Notes under the pieces: generated by a model | The model's input: the letters and a program-made list of their open reading frames with translations, nothing else | What the model was told of the DNA's origin: nothing | Databases searched by the model: none | Part shown: positions 52,601 to 61,600 of the stretch, piece after piece | Layout: the number at the start of each line of letters is the position of its first letter | How positions within the stretch are numbered: the first letter of the stretch is position 1 | Assembly: GCA_004794785.1 (NCBI GenBank) | Contig: SJOL01004031.1 | Coordinates: 135,121 to 199,120 of the forward strand | Length of the DNA stretch: 64,000 bases | Reading direction: 5' to 3' | Source: Opisthorchis felineus | Lineage: Eukaryota; Platyhelminthes; Trematoda; Opisthorchiida; Opisthorchiidae | Made by a program: the position numbers and the translations under genes

Positions 52601-55600
52601 TGTGACTTGGGGGGCTATCATCCACGTCGTCACACCCTAGAAGCCTCAATGGAGGGCAGACACATGAAAAGGTCTTTGAAACCAACCAGAAAGGTTATGC
52701 ATCTCTGAAACATTGTTAGGACAGGCTAGCAGAACAAATCCGCAATTTGTAGCATGATATTTTAATAGTGAATAAGGGCTCAGGGGGGAATTAGAGTGAA
52801 TTGGATTTCACTGTGGTAGGAACACAAGGTGTTGTCCCAAACAACACCCAAGCCAATTTGTATCTGATCACAGTATGTCTGCAAATATGCCAGAAGATGG
52901 TGTATCAGGTCAAGATTATCTCAACCTCCTCTTGGCAGAAGGATGCTACGTTCTTTCAAGTCCTATCTTCTATCAGCTACTGAGAACTCTAGCTTCTCGA
53001 GAAACTCTGAAAGAGAAAACATCTCTCTGTATGATGGCTTTTGCACCCATGATGTTGGGCAGCAAAATCGATCAAAATCGATGAACAGTCATAGAATGTG
53101 TGTATGGTCTACTTTGCAGTACTTCGGTCAAGAGTGAGCTTCACTCACTAACAGCCAACGCAGCCTTCAAGTAAAGATTTTTCATTTTTCTAGAACAATC
53201 ACCAGCTACAGTCAGATACAAGGGCTGTTTTCTAACACAACATTGCATTTGACGCGCATTACAAAGTAGTGAGATGGGAACTGCATATTAGCGTTTTATC
53301 TCATCGCCCTAACAACCACATCTGTGGCATCGCAATTCGAACATCAAAATACTTAAGAAGACATCCTAACTCATATTCGGTCGTGCCCGTGAAACAGAGA
53401 AACTCATTCAAAAATGATTTCGCAGAGAAAAGTTGTACAAAATCACATTACCAGGGTTGATCTCTGATGAACCTAGAACAGTATCCTTCCGAATTATTTT
53501 CAGCAAAGTAGGGCTGTCTTTCCTATGAGAGACATTTCATGGCAAATCCATTAAAATGGATGAGAAAATTTTGGAAATTTGGGCGCTACTGCTCCCCAAA
53601 AAGGACTACCTTTTTATGAGCCCAAGAAATGTGAACATTCATAAAATATACCACTTTTCATACCAATTTGGTATTAAAAGTATATTTTCTTGAAGGAACA
53701 CCACTCATGAGTTTGCTGAAAACTCTTCGACAGCCCACGACATGCTGCGCAAGATTCAGCCAGGATTCAGTTGAGTCTCCCGTTGAAACCAAATTGGTTT
53801 GCAAATCAGTGTAGTTCGCGGATTTCGTACAATCTGAGTTCGAGTGGAACACAAGTTGACGTGAACCTGCGGACTACACCTACCTGATAAGCACCAAGAA
53901 GGGCGAAATCGGTCGTGGGCTGTTCAAGGGTTTTCAGTAACCGTATGAGTAGTTCTTTGCATGAAAATGTGAACACTGGTTTAACTATGGTGAAGAAGTG
54001 CTCAAAAGGCAAGTTTAGTTCCGCTGGTCAACTCCAGCGCATCAGCATTAACATCATTGACAGCATAACCTAAGTGTTCAACACTGATGCTTCGATGCCG
54101 TACAACGAACTCCGGTGCACATTCCTGACATTGTCTAACGAGCTCGACAAGTGAACCTTCCTAAACATGGTGGTCCCATGGCTTGAGTGTAACATAGCAA
54201 CTCACAAGATGTACCATGGTGCATGAATTCAATGGTAGTCAGCCTAGTTCTTCTACCCGAAGGTACTAACACTTGGAAGCCGATGACTGCAGTCAATATA
54301 AATTGCCCAAGTCCTCAGACGATCACCTTATGAGGAACAAGGCATTACTGTCTCTCAAGAACATAAAAAAATCGTTGAACGTCATGAGCTAGTGCCACAA
54401 CGGCGTGAAGCTTTTTACGATTAAAGATATGAGGAATACATTAACTCCGAAAAACAATGTAGCCGTAAGAACTTTCAGAAGGTACATCCGTGTGTGTCTC
54501 AATTTGCAAACCCGTGAATCGGGCGGGTAAATACAGAATGGATTGTGCTGTCCCAAACACCCCTCCAAACCACACTGTGTCACGAAATTGTAATCAAATC
54601 AGGTTAAGCGAGTGATGCTAGGGCCTTGACTAGTAATTCCACTTTAAAACTGTCCTCAAAGTAGACTCTGCCATCCTGAACGTATCTTCGCATTCCATCC
54701 CTACACATATCTGTTGGAGTTAAGTTCGACCAAGGTGGGCAGTGAAAACACATGGCATTTAAATAAATTGTGGCCTCCCACTTTTACTACCTACTGTGCG
54801 CGGCCCATTTTTTTAAGCGGAATCAGGTAAAGATAGAATAATATGACATAAAAAAACGAACAAGTGTTGCTTATTTGGTTGTTACATAAAACAACAAGTG
54901 ATTTGGACGACCTAGTCGAATAGGAACCTCCCCACAGAGAAGACCAACTTGACCAGGTCTCACTGTACAGTTAGCTCAGTTTCGTACTTTAAAAACTCAT
55001 GTCGTCCACAGTGACACTGCAGAAAACCATGCTTGCGGATGTAATACATCTGGAAACGCAACGTTGTTTTTTCTCCGTGCGGACACAATTCAGCATACTT
55101 TGCGAATAAGATAAAATGATTTCTTGCCTGTTTCGAAGAAATACTCTCACTCTAGGCAGTTGTAAGAATCATGGTCCATGCATTCATTCATCTGGAACGG
55201 TTCATTCTGGGAAACACTTGGCAATTACCAAAATACTCCAACTAGAACCATACCTACGGCCAGAAGGCGGTCTTGGCAGATCGACAGCCCAAAAGTCTCT
55301 AGGCAATGATATTTTGTAGCAACTTAGCAGCGGTGGAGTGTGGGTGCCTTTGGTGTGACAAGTAACCAATAAAGGTTACGCTTGAGAGTCCGTTTGTCTG
55401 CCAACCTGCTGACACATTCTCGGTTAGTTTGGTTCATTCTTGGATGGAGCATCTTGCACACAAATGACTCAATAGTTTAGCGAAGGTAGGAAAAAGTTTC
55501 AGGAGAACGATTAACGATCTCTGTCATTGAGAATCCAAAATCCCATCTTTGGGATTAGGCAACTACTCTTTCGCCAAAAATTTGACACGGTAGATTTTGG

Positions 55601-58600
55601 AACCATTATTTGTGTTGAGGCCCGCCCCTCTTGGTGGGGACAATTGATTTGTAGGTAGTATGCTCACAATTCTGTTTGGGCCCCGAACAATACACCGGTA
55701 TGTTGGCACATACACATGTGATCAGATCTTGGATTTCGAAAATTGCAGGCAGTCTTCATGGTAGATTCAACAAGATTTGGTAGGCCGTATATTGATTGAT
55801 TTGCGAAAATCTTGGCTTTGGACCTCCTTATTTCATTCTGAAATACAGTATGCTGTAGTTCATGTTTTTATGTCCTGACTACTACATGTTGAGCGCAATA
55901 TTTGCTGCTCTGTTGTGTTCTTTCGCTTCGTACCATACCCAAGAAAGCCAGATCCCAGTCCACTTAGCTTGTACTCAGCCCTCGTGCTGCTCTCTGCCAC
56001 ACTTGGTCGCTACGTGTCCTGGTCACAGCCTCTACACTCTGTTACTCCCACACTCCATTAAACTGTGAATATTGATCAACCAACCAGCTACAAACCACTG
56101 GTCTGTCCCGGCGGCATAAAGTTTCCTCGCCTATGCGATGCGAGGGCTTGACGTGAACTCAAGCTGACCATCAGAACTGCGCAGTAATATACGGCGAAGA
56201 AAAGGCAAACCGATAGCGGTATAGAGTTTACAGTGCTACTAAGTGAAATTACGCGATGTGCATAAATGCGTACTGTCTTTCAGGCTGGGCTAAGGTCATC
56301 AGAATGGATAATGGAACTTTGGAGTTGGTGAAGCAATGTGAGATACCTACCATCCACTGAGTTGAACGATGTAGACAGTTTATTACGTTGATATCCTTCT
56401 AACGTCCTAACGTGTAATGGAAGGCCCAGACGATGATCATTCGCCAGCTCACCGATCGACCGACGTCCATACTTCAAAACCCATACTGGATCAATCCACG
56501 AAATTCACTAATGATATTCAGGGAAGTATAACATTTTCATGAAAAGCGAAATCCTCGAAATGCAAGAATTCTTCTGCATCGAGGACGAGGACTCTCCCCG
56601 AGAGAGAAACTAGTCAGGCTCTTCAATTTTCACAAATATATACAGAACGAGCACTGTGAAGTAACGATAACTAGACTGTTGGCGAAATAAACTCATTTAC
56701 AATTAACTTTGGTGTTAACGACAGACTCATCTGAATTTCTGGTTTATGATGATCTTCAACCGAATGTGCTACAAAAGAGCAGTGTTCGAGATATCTCAGT
56801 ATATTTTTCTGAGATCAGTTATAACACACCGCTCATATTGTTGTCCCAGAGTTTTCAACGACCTGATGAGTACGGTGTTATGTCAAGAGAAAAAAATTAG
56901 ACCGTATTACTAGAGCCCACGTAATTCTGTTACATTTTGTTTGTGTGCGCAGGATAAAAACCAAGCGGTACGGAACCGCGGTGGACAATGCCTGAATGTA
57001 TGCTACGCTACCGGCTTGCAAACCACACATGGGCCAGGTAGTTTAGCCTCGCCTAGGACACTATGTGGGTTCGTCACGTCTTGACGAACGCTCTTCGACA
57101 ACTTCAGAACTTTTGGCTACGATCCGGCGTTCGTTTACGCTGATTCAGATATCTGCGTCGCTAAACAACACCTTCATTTGGAATGTTTTGGTCAGGCAGT
57201 TTTCCTAAACAATTATCCACCATGATGTAGGAGAGATGGAAATTTTGGAAATCTTGATTACCGACACAAGCATACGAAATTCAAACGAAAAGATAGAGCC
57301 CTTGAAGGGATTCAAACCCATACTTACTTACTTACTCGGCGAGTCCCGGGCTCGGGTCCCGTCCATGAACTCTGCTCGTTTGCATCGTGTGCACTTGCAT
57401 GCATATGCAAAACTATCCAGTTTGCTACCACAGGAAAAATTCTCATAGGATACTGCGAATTTCGTCAGGATTACTAGTCTAATTTTAAGATTTTTCGTGA
57501 ATGTTTGAACAAGCACCTCAAACCTCCACGACGATTCGAACACAGCCCAACTGGTTGTCTCTTCTGTTTTCTCACAAGTTTCACACCTTTTCAGGGGTAA
57601 CTACAACATCCCATGCAGCTAATTACTGCTCATTTAGAAGCTTCGTTCTTGAGACTGTAGTCCGAAATTTCCCCGGAAATATCAGTCATCTACAGTCCAG
57701 TTTGAAAAATTGAATGAGCAAAACAAGGAGCAAACAAGTGTTGACGTTTGGAGAGTTGACATACCGAAACAAAGATTTTCTCGCACAATTCGGAAGAATT
57801 TCGTCTACACGCTTAAAACTAACAGGCTAACAAGCAACCACAACCACATGAAGTCACTTGCGTTCATGAGAAGGTGTGTTAGGTTTCTACAATGAATGTT
57901 TAGCCCATCAACCCAAAAAGAATATAACTGTGACAAGTGAAAACTTGAATATGGCCAAGGAGCAGATCACCAGTTACCTCCGGTTATTACCTTCTGTGGA
58001 GTACTACACAAGTAACAAAAAGACATTAAGGAGAACCGAAGTCCATGGGGAAACGAATGCCGAGAGCGAGAGATTCCCTGAAGATGGACAAACAAGCTAC
58101 TCACTCAGACGGAACCTCAATATGCTAAATTCGGTTTTTCGCGGGTTAGCATATTTGATCGTACCAGGAAACAGTTAACTCCACGTTGCTTGCAGGACTC
58201 TTGTGAATTCCATCATACTTTCCAGCGTATATCAGTGGGCTCCCATTAGTGTTCTTCACTGATGTTGTCTTACTCTTTACAGGTATTCCGTTATGTAGGT
58301 AGCTTATCACTTCTGTGTTGTTCGCAAGACTTAGCTAGGTTTCCCAGTAAAATATCCCAAGGATCTCGCATAACATGTATAGGATTTATAGGCCTTGATT
58401 TTGATGGTATTGCTCATAAACAGAGTGGAGGTGTCGCTATGAGTAGTCCGTTAAGTCCAACTATGGCTGGCAAATTTGTGTCTGTGATAGAAAGACAGTT
58501 CTCTTCTCCTTTACAAACGTTGTTTTGATGATGTTTTGAGTTTTACTTCTGAGCAACACTTCAGTTAGTTTTCGAACCGTCTTGACAGTAGCTACTTCGA

Positions 58601-61600
58601 GCTTTTTTTGTTTCCTGAACGCAGTCTGACTTTCCCCGATGTTTTAGTCATTGAACGACCCGACGGAACTACTAGGCACTCAGTCTACTTCAAGACTGCA
58701 TGACTTGGTCAGTATCTTAATTTCACCAACGTGGCACCGAATGCACGAATCCCCTTCCACAAAGCTAAAAACATATATGTACCACAGATGAACTCCCATA
58801 GAAGGAAAACAGACCCGTAAAGCTGACCGTTTGCCTGAAAGTTCATGATCATACGCTGTAGAGTTACATCACACAGACTGGGCTGTGACGTACCCCAACA
58901 GTATGTCATCGTTTGCTTTCCGTTAAGAGAAGAATGTGCAGCAACAACAAGTCAGTTCCGAATCAAACCCATCCGGCGGCACAGCTGAGTTTGTAGTCCT
59001 AGTTTGTTCAAATCACCTGTCTCACATGTTACTCATGAGTCCACCTGTAGTTGCATTGACACGTATATCCCCCTCACAAAGTGTAGCAGAGCATGTAAAA
59101 TGGTTTAGACAAACAAAAAATCTACCGATTGTTACAAAACTTTTCCGAAAACGATGATTACTCAATCGGTTCCAAGCGTCTTCCACCTGATTGAAAAATA
59201 AGTTTTCTTTGGTTGCCATTGCTGGCAAATTTATGAGCCAGACGGATGCAACCAAAAAACTGTACGATCAACCGCACGAGCTCCGGGTTTATCGACTGCC
59301 CAGAGTGCGGTTGAAACAGGGTCATTACAGGTCTTGTTGCGTAAATCCGAGATTGCGCACTTTTACTGCACTCATCAGCACTAGACGGCCGGCCTTGTGC
59401 GCGCAGAAAGTATTGATCAAGAACTTCTGTCTACTCTGGAATTGACCTTACTTCCGTCTTACAAATCAAAGTTACTTCCCACTGTTCCAATACGCCTGTC
59501 TCATAAATGTTGCATGTTTTTGTGTCAGTGGCTGTAAAAAGCAAGCGAAACGTTGTTATTTCCCTGCTGTTCTGATGATGCGGACAAAGGGAACTCACTG
59601 GTTCAAAGTTCATACCATAAGACCTTGCCTATATGTGCTGTCACTGGGTGGTTCTTCAACAAATCATTGTATCCCCGAGCGCCACTGTACAAGGCGTTTG
59701 CTCTCAGGGGCACCGACACTTAAGAGGGAACTTGTGCACTCAGATGAATGTTCCGTCCCTAGAGATTCCCAATTAGTGTGACGGGGTTTCAGGATGAGAT
59801 TCTTGTTAAACTTTCTGCGCTGGTCGTAGCGACCAGCTACTTTTAGTCAGCCAACCACCAACAAGAAACTGAAGCTGAGCTACCGAAATGGCATGACCTC
59901 ATAATCTGTTGATTGCTCGCTATAGTCTCCTAAAACAGTCTCCTATTCATTGCAAACACATTCTCCACAAATGTTTTTAAGCGATAAAAGCAGGTATTTG
60001 TTCCTGTATTCCTTTTACAAACCTCAGCGTGACTGAGTTTATTTTCCAGTAGTATGACTCATTGTTTATTACCTGCTTTCACAGTCCACAGCTAGGTGTC
60101 TTCAAGTCCCGGTTCCGATAACTAAGAATCAGGGACAATTGTCTATGGAAATTGCTCACCTCTAGCAGTTTGGTGGCGATTATCTACGGTTTACTCATGA
60201 CCGTAGACAAGTCAAGTTTCAATAACAGGATATTCGAGAGCTTTTGATGGCATTCAAATTGAGTACGAGTTTGGTGGAATACATCTTACCTCTTTTATCC
60301 TTGAGAATTCGTAGTTTCTTTCAATAAGCTGGCGCTCTGCCTCACTGCCGCGTGTGCACGCTTCGCTCAGTTGGGTTCGAAGGCGATTTATCTCCGTACG
60401 ATCGGCTTCAATACGTTCTAGACGAATGTTGGACGCGGGTCCAGCTTCTGTTGCTACCACCCCTGCTACATCGGCTGAGGGTGTGGTCCCAGTCGTACTA
60501 CCTGTAGCAGCCTTTCCAGCTTTCACCGCTTCAACCAGCCGCCTGAGACTTTCTTCCGTCGCAGTAAGACTCGCTTTCACATTTGCCGTTCTACGATCTG
60601 CTTCCTCGACCGCCTTCTTCAACTGTCTATTCTCCACAGTCAGTTCATCATTCTGACGCTTGGCCATGTCCAGTTCACTAAGACCTTCTGACCCTCGCTC
60701 AGCAGAGAAACGACCTCGGATGCGATAGTCTCTTTCTCGTCGTAGATCCGTTTCCATATTATGCAAGGTTTCCAACATGGTCTGTTGTGCAAAATTCGAC
60801 AGCAACAATACTGATAGGTAGAAAATCAAACAGTATTTCGAGACAAACATATCATTGATGAGTAGCCGCTAGTCATTTAAACGTTCTAATTTATTGACAG
60901 ATCGCGTGATATGAAGATGAAAGTCATTATCCTGAAATAAGCGTTCCTGTGGCCGGTTTTCTGAATCCGACCACAACTTAACCGAAAACATTCATTTAAA
61001 TCCAACCCCACGGCTTGGTAACTTGTAGTCTTCAGCAAGAGTCACTCAATATGTGGATATGCCTATTCATCAGCAGTCTCGTGGCTTGTAAACAAACGGT
61101 TAGCATCAATTTAATTGAGAGGAACTACAAGAGGAAACAACGTGTTAACAGGATTACTTTAGCTGGTATAATTTTTTCGACATCTTATTGGACACTCTGC
61201 TGTCATCACATTCGGTATGAAAGCACGGAGAAGGCACTTGGTAGTCGACTATCTATACGGCACTTGTCTCGCAGCTGATCTGGTCTGTTTGACCAAAACA
61301 ACAGCAAGGATAATCCACTAATTCTATTCACCCCAAACTACGTTCACAAAATTGACTGTACTTGTGGAAGCAAGTGTACTCAAATAGGCCAAAGAATTCC
61401 CGAAAACCGCCCTCGCCAAACACTTTACTGATGCACCAAGTGCGTTAGAACACGGCTTCGTTTCGAGATTTCAGACAATCTATGCCGAAAAGCCGAAAAG
61501 CACTAAACAACTGTTCCACTTTCATTGGGACTAATCAGCATTGCACCTCTCAAGAAAATCCAGGGAGTTTCGAACCCGTCACCTCCCGAATAGTGGTTAA

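Larger units (their letters stand above)
45814..60289 (-). other. ELKS/ERC intron 2
   Basis: 14.5 kb, the largest intron. Holds family A copies (46426-46957, 50175-50475), family B copies (48735-49008, 53697-53985, 56668-56880), a non-LTR remnant (49151-50110) and a Penelope-like element (57750-59445). Stretches 47.0-48.7, 50.5-53.7, 54.0-56.6 and 59.5-60.2 kb show nothing recognised. Confidence 0.85.

Noticed and set aside
56868..56880. CTGATGA in the 56.8 kb repeat as a ribozyme core
   Set aside because: By alignment it is the mutated TTATGAGTAG landmark downstream of the ribozyme, not the catalytic core.
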